This document shows, in pieces, positions 7,069 through 14,729 of a DNA stretch of 36,731 nt. Position 1 is the first letter of the stretch. Every line of letters begins with the position of its first letter. The position numbers were made by a program, and so were the translations under genes. The stretch is from Candidatus Omnitrophota bacterium (GTDB taxonomy: Bacteria; Omnitrophota; Gorgyraeia; Zapsychrales; Zapsychraceae): NCBI GenBank assembly GCA_018062515.1, contig JAGOSC010000028.1:1-36731 (forward strand). Direction: 5' to 3'. The notes under the pieces were generated by a model. It did not search any database. It was not told the origin of the DNA and worked only from the letters and a program-made list of their open reading frames with translations.

Positions 7069-7278
7069 ATGGCTAAAGGTAAGGAAAAAGAGATGTTATT
7101 AGTCGGTTCAAAAACAAAAGAAGCACTGAAAGCCGGCGGTAAAGAAACTTATAATGTTTCTTCTGACGCATTGGATGCATTGAACGAATATGTGTACTGG
7201 CTAGTTGATCAAGCTCAAAAGAAATGTACGGCAAATGGAAGAAAAACGATTCGATCTTATGATATTTTAGCCTTCTAA
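7069..7278 (+). CDS. Bacterial histone-fold protein (singlet)
   Basis: A 69-residue basic protein that fits a single histone fold. A short helix 1 (VGSKTKEALKAGG) is followed by the long central helix 2 (VSSDALDALNEYVYWLVDQA to KKCTANG). Then comes the histone loop GRKTI, the same R-K-T loop as in archaeal histones, and a short helix 3 start (SYDILAF). Archaeal histones run GRKTIKAEDI at the same place. The protein lacks most of helix 3, as in the short histones known from some bacteria such as Bdellovibrio and Leptospira. Its likely role is DNA binding and nucleoid packaging as a dimer. It is monocistronic, with its own promoter, an AAAGGA ribosome site and a strong terminator. The 13-residue lysine-rich N-terminus could also contact DNA. 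Confidence 0.8.
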   Translation: MAKGKEKEMLLVGSKTKEALKAGGKETYNVSSDALDALNEYVYWLVDQAQKKCTANGRKTIRSYDILAF

Positions 7279-7291
7279 TTGATTAAAACAT

Positions 7292-7326
7292 AAAAGCCCA
7301 GCTTATTTTAAGCTGGGCTTTTTTTA
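7292..7326 (+). terminator. Strong rho-independent terminator
   Basis: AAAAGCCCAGCTT and AAGCTGGGCTTTT form a 13-bp or longer stem around a short AT loop, followed by a run of seven Ts on the plus strand. On the minus strand it ends with four Ts, so it may also terminate the converging AdoMetDC-like gene that stops at 7381. Confidence 0.9.
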
Positions 7327-7380
7327 TTTATAAAAATCCAAAGAAACCTGATAATCGGTAACAGGATTTAAAAAGTCGAA

Positions 7381-7794
7381 TTAATAACGGTTATTGATAT
7401 TAGTCAAACAACGTTTGCCTTGAAAGAATTTTTGAGCAAAAGTCTTCACAACATCAAGGTTATACGCTTTGCAGCTGAACACATCAAGATACACGGTATT
7501 GGTTAGATTAGCGAAATGAGCTGATATGAGGGAAGTTTCGATCAGCTGAACCATAGAAAAACCGGCCACCCGCTCTTCTTCTCCGAAATGTACAACCTGA
7601 GTTTCGCCGAACCGTTTCATTCCGATCAATTCACACAGTTCTTTAACGAATTGTTTTATTTTGGCTGCATCACGGATGGTTTGAGGATTACACTCATAAA
7701 TATCAATACTGCTGGCAATACCCCAAACATTTTGCTGTTTTTCTTTCTTTGAAACTTCTTTTTTTGTCGGGATTGTTTCCTGGACTAGCTTCAA
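7381..7794 (-). CDS. AdoMet-decarboxylase-like pyruvoyl enzyme, copy 1
   Basis: A 137-residue member of the S-adenosylmethionine decarboxylase (SpeD/SpeH) superfamily. Such proenzymes cleave themselves at a serine to form a pyruvoyl cofactor. Against short bacterial SpeH the key residues line up with exact spacing: S88 (pyruvoyl serine), H93 (processing/catalysis) and C108 (catalytic), in TSLISAHFANL and LDVFSCKAY. The TWPE motif after the histidine, conserved in true AdoMet decarboxylases, is replaced by FANL, and the histidine after the serine is leucine, so the substrate may not be AdoMet. Translation starts at TTG 7794 with AGGAGG eight bases upstream. About 82% of the 114-residue core is identical to the copy at 14157-14579. 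No spermidine synthase gene is nearby. Confidence 0.75.
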   Translation of the reverse strand: MKLVQETIPTKKEVSKKEKQQNVWGIASSIDIYECNPQTIRDAAKIKQFVKELCELIGMKRFGETQVVHFGEEERVAGFSMVQLIETSLISAHFANLTNTVYLDVFSCKAYNLDVVKTFAQKFFQGKRCLTNINNRY

Positions 7795-8153
7795 TTATGG
7801 TTCCTCCTTTTTTGTTAGCGCGAAAAGCGCTGACAAGTGTTATGTTAAATTAATCCCAAGCGGCTTGCGGCTGAACAATCTAAATCTTTGAAAAAATATT
7901 TTAATTTTTTAACATATTCCAGCCAAAATGTAAACCTTTAATAATTTTGGAATTTAAAACGCAACGGACCATAATCAGTGGATATATGCTATTTCAAGAA
8001 ATTCCGAATGAACAGATTCATCTTATATTCTTTAGAAACATTTAACCATCTTTTTTTCAAAAAATTTTATCTTCGTTTCAACAGTAAAATGGAACAATAA
8101 CAATCCGCAGCGTCGATGATTATATTTTTTCTAATAAAATCAATTTTTAGTCC
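7795..8153 (-). promoter_or_regulatory. Long AT-rich leader region, AdoMetDC-like copy 1
   Basis: These 359 bases hold no convincing gene on either strand. Next to the ribosome site on the minus strand is a G+C-rich hairpin, AGCGCTTTTCGCGCT, followed by AACAAAAAAGGAGG. Further upstream AGCCGCAAGCCGCT is another G+C-rich patch in otherwise AT-rich sequence. A possible promoter is TTTACA with TAAAAA 17 bases later, at about 7910-7940. I could not match the leader to a known riboswitch, although such a structure next to the ribosome site could be regulatory. Confidence 0.3.
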
Positions 8154-8483
8154 TTACCATTTTTTAAATACGAAGAAGACAGCGAGGATCATAAGCGCAA
8201 ATCCAACCATGTAGTTCCATTTCAAATCTTCTTTAAGATACAAAACAGAAAAAACACAAAACACGATTAACGTAATCACTTCCTGCATTGTTTTAAGCTG
8301 AGCGGCTGAAAATTGAGCGTGTCCATAACGATTGGCGGGAACTTGAAAACAGTATTCAGCGAAAGCAATCAGCCAACTGACTAAAATGGCGAGAAATAAA
8401 GGCGAGTTTTTATACTTTAAGTGACCATACCAAGCAAACGTCATAAATATATTGGAAATGGTAAGAAGTATGATGGTTTTCAT
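8154..8483 (-). CDS. DUF486 / DMT-type small membrane protein
   Basis: A 109-residue protein with four hydrophobic segments. Its central FAEYCFQVPANRYGHAQFSA followed by LKTMQEVITLIVF is the recognisable core of the DUF486 family, small multidrug-resistance-like members of the drug/metabolite transporter superfamily. Function in this family is unknown; transport of a small molecule is an inference. It starts 12 bases after the DUF4914 gene and lacks a Shine-Dalgarno of its own, so it is probably translated by coupling. Confidence 0.85.
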   Translation of the reverse strand: MKTIILLTISNIFMTFAWYGHLKYKNSPLFLAILVSWLIAFAEYCFQVPANRYGHAQFSAAQLKTMQEVITLIVFCVFSVLYLKEDLKWNYMVGFALMILAVFFVFKKW

Positions 8484-8495
8484 GCGCTAGATGGC

Positions 8496-10385
8496 TTATT
8501 CAATGCCTATCTCAAGAATATTCTCATAATCTTGGACGGAACCATTATTCAGGCAGCATTCAATAATTTCTCTGGCTTTGGGATCCAGATCTTTTTCTCC
8601 GACGTACAGGCTAATTTCTTCTTTAAAAAATTCCGTAAGAATTTTAGCACCGGCATCGTAACCTTCTTCGCCGATTTCAGGTTGTGTTTCCACCTGCAGA
8701 AATTCCCGATTGAGGAAAAAACCTTCGATTTGCATAGAATGTATCGCATATCCTAATAGCGGACAGCGGGCCGGCTCAATTTGTTTAGGTTTGAAACGGG
8801 CGCTTCCTCGACGAGATAAATATTCACGTGCAATCCATTGCGGCATAAATCCGACTTTCCAAACGCCGATATATTGATTCGGAGTAAGTGTAAATTTCGT
8901 CTTAGGTGTTGCAATGATTTGACGAAGAAGTAAATTGGCTTGATCAACCCGTCGCCCAGTGGCAAACGGCCAATAAGACCCTACCCCTTCACTGCTCATC
9001 CCTCCCGTGTCCGTGATGCTTGGATTGGCGAATCCACGTGGAGAAACAAGCCGCCATAACCAGGCAATCGCCGGCGGTAAAATGTGTAACATACCTAAAA
9101 TACCATAGGTTGGATTTTCTAAAGTACAGGGCGGTGTCCGGACGCCAAAACTGCGGACATTCACTTCTACAGGCTCATCCACCGTATCCGGTACAATGTG
9201 ACGAGGAAGAATGACCCGCGGATTAGGACATGGCTTACCGGGTTTGTCTTCAATATGTTCCCAAATCAAACACGTCGCTTTCGGGACGGAATATAAATTT
9301 AAGAAAACCAAAGGCTCTTTTGGATTCGTACATAAATTCTCGAGATAATTATCAACGCCGTAATGGGTAATATTGTCAACACGCACAAACCATCCCTTTT
9401 CAGCATCCTGTACGACTAATTTCCCGCTGTTATTTTGAATCGAAGGATGGCAAAGCGCCATATCATCCGTCACCGGATTGAGCGTACATCCTTGAAAGAG
9501 CGGAATATATCTTTTTTTCTCACTGACAATATTTTCACCGATCAAAAGACGCCCATCGGGCTGACGATGCGGATACTGCAGCATTTCACTTTTTCCGCCG
9601 CCGCTGGCACCTTCATGCATAATCACAAATTCATTGTCATATGGAGTGGTAACACGCACCGTTGAACCATGCGCGGTGACCCAGCCTTCTTTTTCACCCA
9701 AGTCAATCAGCATGCTATAAACGCCTTTTTTAGCGCTAGGTCCGGGATAAAGATTTAAAGAAAAAATTTCGTGAATTTTATCTGTACGATTATGAATAAC
9801 GACTTGTTTCCCGTCGCAGTGTGAATGACGGAATGTCGGCGTAAGATAAATGATCGATAATGGATTAAAATCGGCGGTTAATTCATCCGCCGGAATCATT
9901 CCCTGAATATCAACCAATGCCGCGGCAAAAAATGTTGCGTTAGCCGGTCCAACCATCAAAGCATTGTAATTGAGTTCGGGGCTTCCCGCATAGAACGGAA
10001 CGAAGATGAGTTCCTGAGCTTTCAGCCAATCAAAAATTTCCTGACGAAACTTAGGAAAAGGAACATTAAATCTGGTAGAGAAATGTGATTTATTGGTAGG
10101 TTTATCATCGGCAATGACCATGCTTTTTGGATCACGCCGGCGCATATAACTTTCTGTATAGTTGACAGCAATACCGTTACGGACACGATGAACGATGGCT
10201 TCGACGACTCTGCCTTTACCTTTGGTATCATAAGCCACTTCAAAGGTATCAGCTCCCGCATTACCCATGGACAGTTCGATGAGTTCTGATTTATTTTTTG
10301 GGATAATAACTTTAGAAGCGGATGATAATATTTTTCTTAATTCATCCGGCAAATTCATATTTTCCCAACTCATGACTTCTTTCAT
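8496..10385 (-). CDS. PEPCK-superfamily P-loop protein, DUF4914-like
   Basis: A 629-residue protein that resembles ATP-type phosphoenolpyruvate carboxykinase in its middle: AKKGVYSMLI at about residue 218, WVTAHGSTV with H239 in the place of the HCSAN histidine, and a P-loop GASGGGKSEM at 259-268 where PEPCK has GLSGTGKTTL. The flanks do not match classical PEPCK, and the length and overall look fit the DUF4914 family. It may be a nucleotide-dependent kinase or carboxykinase; the substrate is unknown. An AGGAGC site precedes the ATG at 10385. It is followed by the DUF486 gene and lies between the two AdoMetDC-like genes, downstream of the PLP-decarboxylase operon. Confidence 0.7.
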   Translation of the reverse strand: MKEVMSWENMNLPDELRKILSSASKVIIPKNKSELIELSMGNAGADTFEVAYDTKGKGRVVEAIVHRVRNGIAVNYTESYMRRRDPKSMVIADDKPTNKSHFSTRFNVPFPKFRQEIFDWLKAQELIFVPFYAGSPELNYNALMVGPANATFFAAALVDIQGMIPADELTADFNPLSIIYLTPTFRHSHCDGKQVVIHNRTDKIHEIFSLNLYPGPSAKKGVYSMLIDLGEKEGWVTAHGSTVRVTTPYDNEFVIMHEGASGGGKSEMLQYPHRQPDGRLLIGENIVSEKKRYIPLFQGCTLNPVTDDMALCHPSIQNNSGKLVVQDAEKGWFVRVDNITHYGVDNYLENLCTNPKEPLVFLNLYSVPKATCLIWEHIEDKPGKPCPNPRVILPRHIVPDTVDEPVEVNVRSFGVRTPPCTLENPTYGILGMLHILPPAIAWLWRLVSPRGFANPSITDTGGMSSEGVGSYWPFATGRRVDQANLLLRQIIATPKTKFTLTPNQYIGVWKVGFMPQWIAREYLSRRGSARFKPKQIEPARCPLLGYAIHSMQIEGFFLNREFLQVETQPEIGEEGYDAGAKILTEFFKEEISLYVGEKDLDPKAREIIECCLNNGSVQDYENILEIGIE

Positions 10386-10604
10386 ACCGTACGTGCTCCT
10401 GAATTCATCAAACCATTCTATTTATTAAAGTTTGATCTTTATTTTACCCTTATAAATTGTGCTAGGGGGTCTTGGATCTTTGTAATTACTTAGGCGTATA
10501 TTCTAGCAAAAAAAATTTAAATGTCTATTACTCAGATAAACTATAAGTTTAAAGCCTAAAGTCTTAAAAAACCAGTTTTTTTAGCTTTATTCACACCCTT
10601 CTCA

Positions 10605-11948
10605 TTATTTTATGACCGGGGTTTCCTTCCAAATTCTCGTCCCAGAGTCATTTATGATGACTTCTTGAGGAAGATTTTTAATAAATTCCTGGCGCAAGCT
10701 ATATGTATAAGCACCTTGTGTTGGGATCATAAGCACATCATCTTTTTCTATGGTTTTCCCAAAATAGTTATATCCCCAAATATCATGCGGTGTGCATAAT
10801 GATCCGAAAATCATACAAGATTTTTCGTCTAACGATGGATGAGTCAAATTAATGACCGGAAAGTAATCTGTTTCAAACCGTTCCCATCCAACAGTATTGG
10901 TTCCGGCATCAGCAATCACCACATCCTCGGCTTTTTTATCAACTACCGAAAACAAAATATGCATAGCTTCGTGACAAATCCACCGTCCAGGTTCTAAATA
11001 AATTTCACATTGAGTATAAGGAAATAGCTCTCGTTCAATGACCTGAGCTATCTGTTGGGCAAATTGATCAATACCCAGAGAAGGTAAACAATAATGTCCA
11101 GCTCGTTGAGTCAATAACGGATCTAAACTTTGTTTGAGATTGCCTTCCGGTGTAGCGCTTGGCTGCATCCACTCGCCTTGCACCGGCCAATAACCTCCGC
11201 CGATATCAACAAAATGTATTTTACTTAAAATCTTTTTATCTAATGTTGATAAAACTTTCTTTAAACGACGTAAAATAGCGACTTGTTTCGTCGTGTCTAA
11301 ATTCCAGCTGGCATGAAATTGCAAACCGCATAAATCAATATTTCTACAATCCGCCGCTTGTTTAAAAAATTCCGAAAGCAGCCTCAAAGGAATTCCAAAC
11401 TTGCGCCATAATCCTTTTTCCTCAATCATTAAACGAATTCCGGCGCGGATTTTTATATTCTTACGATTGGCAACTCTTTGAAGACGTTCTAATTCATCAA
11501 AATTATCTATTAAGACAATGACTTTGTCATGATGATCGCACGCTAATTCTAATTCGGGAACCGTTTTTCCGGGACCACTAAAAATCATCGACGCTGCCTT
11601 TTGACGAAGAGCCATTTCTAATTCACGACCGCTGGAGACATCAATTCCGTAACCTTCCTTAACCAAAGTCCGAATCAAAAAAGGATGATAATTACTTTTT
11701 AAAGCATAAAAAATTTTGACTTTAGGAAGATATTTTTCAAAAGCTACTCGAAATTCACGGGCTTTTCTAACAATCGCTGGCTCATCAATTAAATAAAGCG
11801 GTGAACCGAATTTTTTACAGGCGTCTAAATAAACGTCTTTAGACTTAAGATAATGGCCGACAAAATCGCGCAATGTTTCCCGTTTTAACACGGGTGTTTT
11901 TTGTTCCAAAATGGATTTAGCTTTCTGAAGATAATTATTTTTCGCCAT
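10605..11948 (-). CDS. PLP-dependent fold-III decarboxylase
   Basis: A 447-residue enzyme of the ornithine/diaminopimelate/arginine decarboxylase group 2. The PLP lysine is K84 in IFYALKSNYHP, the PLP-phosphate glycine loop is HFVDIGGGYWP, and LEPGRWI is the conserved EPGR. The active-site cysteine loop reads GSLCTPHDIWGY, where diaminopimelate decarboxylase usually has GPxCESxD. As I recall, a CTPxD form occurs in fold-III enzymes of secondary pathways, some acting on carrier-bound substrates, so this is probably not LysA. It ends a four-gene operon, starting three bases after the ATP-grasp stop. An N-terminal extension of about 30 residues precedes the barrel. Confidence 0.85.
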   Translation of the reverse strand: MAKNNYLQKAKSILEQKTPVLKRETLRDFVGHYLKSKDVYLDACKKFGSPLYLIDEPAIVRKAREFRVAFEKYLPKVKIFYALKSNYHPFLIRTLVKEGYGIDVSSGRELEMALRQKAASMIFSGPGKTVPELELACDHHDKVIVLIDNFDELERLQRVANRKNIKIRAGIRLMIEEKGLWRKFGIPLRLLSEFFKQAADCRNIDLCGLQFHASWNLDTTKQVAILRRLKKVLSTLDKKILSKIHFVDIGGGYWPVQGEWMQPSATPEGNLKQSLDPLLTQRAGHYCLPSLGIDQFAQQIAQVIERELFPYTQCEIYLEPGRWICHEAMHILFSVVDKKAEDVVIADAGTNTVGWERFETDYFPVINLTHPSLDEKSCMIFGSLCTPHDIWGYNYFGKTIEKDDVLMIPTQGAYTYSLRQEFIKNLPQEVIINDSGTRIWKETPVIK

Positions 11949-11951
11949 AAT

Positions 11952-13229
11952 TTACTCTACTTCAATCGTGATGTTTTTAAGTATTTCGCCGCATTGTTGG
12001 GAAATAGAAATTCCCGACGACGGTTTAAAAAGAACAAATCCTAATAACCTGGAATCATAATCGTCAGGTGGAAGTTCAATACTTTCACCGTCAAAACGTT
12101 TACGGTAACAACGCACAAATCGCGGATCATGTTCCGCTGACTGAACATCCAGTTTCTTTAATACTCCACGCTGTGTGGCAATCAGATGCAATCCCACGAC
12201 GGGATTCCAATCTGTTTTCTTCGGCCATTGTACAGATTTACCTTCAGAAAAATCTAAAGCAGCAGAAAAAATATCAAATCCAGAGCTTGCTTCAATCAAA
12301 ATAGGCAAACAATCTCCGCCGGGGCGCGGTGTCATTTCAATCAAATAAATACGTCCATTATAAATCTTAAAGTCAACCATGGTTATCGATCGTGTTAATC
12401 CTAAACTATGCGCCGCCTTTAAAAGAAACGACTCAAGATCGGCAAGACTAATGCTCGACGGAAGCTCCGCAGGCAATTGATACGCTTGCATCGTTCCAAA
12501 CGTCGAGCGCTCGTCATAATATTTTCTCGTCAGACGAATCACACTAACCGTTTTATTCTCCAAAACAAAATCACAACTGTATTCATCACCGCCGATGTAT
12601 TCTTCCATCACCACAGTATCGCGCGGATTTTCTTCATCACGCATATTCTGCGACGTATACATTCGTCGATTCAAACTATTTTTCAATTTTTCACTCATAA
12701 TTCGATAAGCTTCTCGGCATTGTTCCTCGTTTTTGCATAAGAAAACCAATTCACTGCCGCTGCTGCTCAAAGGTTTCAGTACGGCCGGAGCTTTTAATTG
12801 CTTGAAAAATTCAAGAGCATCTTCTTCCGTTTTAATTAATTTAGCTTTCGGACAAGAAACTCCATTCTTGGCCCAAAGATCTTTGGAACGAAATTTGGAA
12901 CGGCAGTTCATAATCGATTCCGCCGTCGGGAAAGGCAGTTCGTATTGTTGAGCAATTGTCGATGCTAAAGCCAATGACTCACAGTCAAAACAAACCACAC
13001 CGGATAACTTAATGTCTTGTTCTTTTAAATACTTGAACAGAATTTGTTGAGCCCGGTCAGAGTTTTCTAAATCAACGACAATTTCCTGCAGATTGTTTTC
13101 TTTAGAATTCTCAGACTTACCGCGTTCTTCTTCATCCGTAAGAAAAATCAAACGATTTTGAAAACGGGAATTCAAAATTTCAACATAATCAATCGTCGTT
13201 CCTACGACTAAGATTTTTTGCTTCGGCAT
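11952..13229 (-). CDS. ATP-grasp ligase
   Basis: An ATP-grasp protein of 425 residues from the ATG at 13229 (MPKQKILVVG). ATP-grasp enzymes join a carboxylate, activated as an acyl phosphate, to an amine or thiol. Visible parts are the N-terminal Rossmann-like half (KILVVGTT), the A-domain lysine strand (APAVLKPLSSSGSELVFL), the hinge (VVMEEYIGGDEYSCDFVLE) and the metal/ATP site (ITMVDFKIYNGRIYLIEMTP then RPGGD). It looks closest to carnosine-synthase/amino-acid-ligase types. The longer reading from 13295 only covers the end of the GNAT gene, so I reject it. It starts five bases after the GNAT stop without a clear Shine-Dalgarno, suggesting reinitiation. Confidence 0.85.
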   Translation of the reverse strand: MPKQKILVVGTTIDYVEILNSRFQNRLIFLTDEEERGKSENSKENNLQEIVVDLENSDRAQQILFKYLKEQDIKLSGVVCFDCESLALASTIAQQYELPFPTAESIMNCRSKFRSKDLWAKNGVSCPKAKLIKTEEDALEFFKQLKAPAVLKPLSSSGSELVFLCKNEEQCREAYRIMSEKLKNSLNRRMYTSQNMRDEENPRDTVVMEEYIGGDEYSCDFVLENKTVSVIRLTRKYYDERSTFGTMQAYQLPAELPSSISLADLESFLLKAAHSLGLTRSITMVDFKIYNGRIYLIEMTPRPGGDCLPILIEASSGFDIFSAALDFSEGKSVQWPKKTDWNPVVGLHLIATQRGVLKKLDVQSAEHDPRFVRCYRKRFDGESIELPPDDYDSRLLGFVLFKPSSGISISQQCGEILKNITIEVE

Positions 13230-13234
13230 GATTG

Positions 13235-14176
13235 TTAAACCATTTTGGTCAGATGATAGAGCGGCCGTGGGGAAAGATGGAAAATTTTTTTCCATGAAAA
13301 ATCACCGCAGAGAAAATCAACTTCATCATAATTCTTTTCACACGCTTCTTTCATATGATAAAGATTGATGACCTTAGCGACGCCGGGAAATCCATAATCC
13401 GTCCCGCCGGCTAAGATGATATAAGCGCCATTATAAATACAGCCCATGTCGACGGCAATAGTCTGTCCGTCAATAACGACTGATGTCATTCTAAGCCACC
13501 CATTTTGCTGAAGCAGGTCTTTGAGGGCTTTAAAACTTTTGGCAAACCGCTGATCAGAAAAGTAAGAATTTTCCCCGAATCGATCTAAATTCATTTTGAC
13601 CATCAAATCATAATCTTCCGGCTGATCCGTTCGAATGATCACATTCCGCGAATAAAAATTATCGACTTCTTTACGAATAGACTTGATGGATTTTCGTGAA
13701 AAGAGAGAATAATAATTCTCCATACTATGATTAAGCAGCTTGGGATAAAAAAGATATCCAATTTCATCTTCACTGGATAAATCCGGCGGCAATTGAGGAT
13801 TCCCATGCAAATATCTTAAATGACAATTCATTTTATTAGATTGCATCCAATCCAGCATGGCCCGGAGAACAGTTTGGTCTTTGGCGATTAAATGATTCTG
13901 TTCCAGCCAGGTTTTATTCTTCCAAACTTCACCGGGGAAATAACCATAATAATTATTTTCGGGGATAAAGCTGAGCGGCATGAAACCGACGATACGCCCC
14001 TCTTCTCTGGCAACCACAAAGAGGAGATCTCTTTGAAAATGTTCATGGAAACATAAGCGAACATCCCATCGGTCAGTTAAATGTTCCGATGGGATGAGCT
14101 GTTCCCAAAGTTTACGGCAGGCTTCTAAATTCGTTTCTGCGTAAATTTCCAAAACCTTAGTATCGGTGCTTAACAT
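13235..14176 (-). CDS. GNAT-fold acyltransferase, CelD/FemAB-like
   Basis: A GNAT-superfamily acyltransferase of 313 residues from the ATG at 14176. It has the double-GNAT layout of CelD/BcsL/FemX-like proteins. The N-terminal half includes LLFVVAREEGRIVGFMPLSF, the middle a basic patch (SRKSIKSIRKEVDNF), and the C-terminal half the acyl-CoA or aminoacyl site region (GQTIAVDMGCIYNGAYIIL, then VDFLCGDFSWKK). Members transfer acyl or aminoacyl groups to amines. Its start overlaps the AdoMetDC-like copy 2 by 20 bases. A GGAGGT lies in that gene's end, 16 bases upstream, which is long spacing; a longer start at 14239 is possible but would be a deep overlap. Second gene of the four-gene operon. 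Confidence 0.75.
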   Translation of the reverse strand: MLSTDTKVLEIYAETNLEACRKLWEQLIPSEHLTDRWDVRLCFHEHFQRDLLFVVAREEGRIVGFMPLSFIPENNYYGYFPGEVWKNKTWLEQNHLIAKDQTVLRAMLDWMQSNKMNCHLRYLHGNPQLPPDLSSEDEIGYLFYPKLLNHSMENYYSLFSRKSIKSIRKEVDNFYSRNVIIRTDQPEDYDLMVKMNLDRFGENSYFSDQRFAKSFKALKDLLQQNGWLRMTSVVIDGQTIAVDMGCIYNGAYIILAGGTDYGFPGVAKVINLYHMKEACEKNYDEVDFLCGDFSWKKIFHLSPRPLYHLTKMV

Positions 14177-14579
14177 TAGTGATGCTTCGTTTACCTCCAA
14201 AAAACTTTCGAGAAAACTTCTCGACTTTTTCGAGGTCATACGCCTTGCAGCTGAATACGTCCAGGTAGACAGTATTCGTTAGATTAGCAAAATGAGCGGA
14301 GATCAGTGAAGTTTCGATAAGTTGAACCATAGAAAAACCAGCCACCCTTTCTTCTTCACCAAAATGCACAACCATTGTATTACCGTATCGTTTCATTTCA
14401 ATCAATTCACACAATTCTGCAACAAACTTCTTAATTTTAGCTGCATCACGAATTGTTTCTGGATTACAATCATATATATCAATACTACTAGCAATTCCCC
14501 ACACTTGATTCACTGTTGATTGATCAGACGTCGCCTTTTTTACAGGTGTTGTCTTCAGTGCTTCTTGAACTTTAGGCAT
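14157..14579 (-). CDS. AdoMet-decarboxylase-like pyruvoyl enzyme, copy 2
   Basis: A 140-residue paralog of the protein at 7381-7794. The cores differ at only 21 of 114 aligned residues, and the block from GEEERVAGFS through VFSCKAY is identical. The pyruvoyl serine (S91), histidine (H96) and cysteine (C111) have SpeH spacing, while the TWPE and second-histidine positions are again FANL and leucine. The N-terminal 26 residues are variable and basic or polar. It heads the operon with GNAT, ATP-grasp and PLP-decarboxylase genes, which suggests it makes an amine (or modifies an amino acid) used by those enzymes rather than serving spermidine synthesis. AAGGAG precedes the ATG by ten bases. Confidence 0.75.
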   Translation of the reverse strand: MPKVQEALKTTPVKKATSDQSTVNQVWGIASSIDIYDCNPETIRDAAKIKKFVAELCELIEMKRYGNTMVVHFGEEERVAGFSMVQLIETSLISAHFANLTNTVYLDVFSCKAYDLEKVEKFSRKFFGGKRSITNVKHRY

Positions 14580-14599
14580 CTTTACTTCGCTCCTTGATT

Positions 14600-14631
14600 A
14601 ATCAATTGTTGATTATTCATTAACAATGAAT
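14600..14631 (-). promoter_or_regulatory. Tandem hairpins before AdoMetDC-like copy 2
   Basis: Two adjacent small hairpins lie just upstream of the AAGGAG site: ATTCATTGTTAATGAAT (7-bp stem, 14615-14631) and AATCAACAATTGATT (6-bp stem, 14600-14614). A third, G+C-rich one, CCGCTCCAAAGCGG, lies at about 14652-14665. Control of ribosome access is possible; no known riboswitch is recognised. Confidence 0.3.
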
Positions 14632-14729
14632 TCTATATAAAATCCAACCGGCCGCTTTGGAGCGGAATACCGTTTAGAAATTGTCGAAATCCATTTCTCT
14701 GTTTTTTATTATTTAAAGTTGTTTTGTGA

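Noticed and set aside
7795..7880. SAM-II riboswitch before AdoMetDC-like copy 1
   Set aside because: The AGCGC...GCGCT hairpin and AACAAAAAAGGAGG look vaguely like the end of SAM-II, but the loop sequences and pseudoknot partners do not match from memory.
13230..13295. Longer N-terminus of the ATP-grasp protein
   Set aside because: It overlaps the GNAT gene by about 60 bases, and the family Rossmann start follows only after the ATG at 13229.
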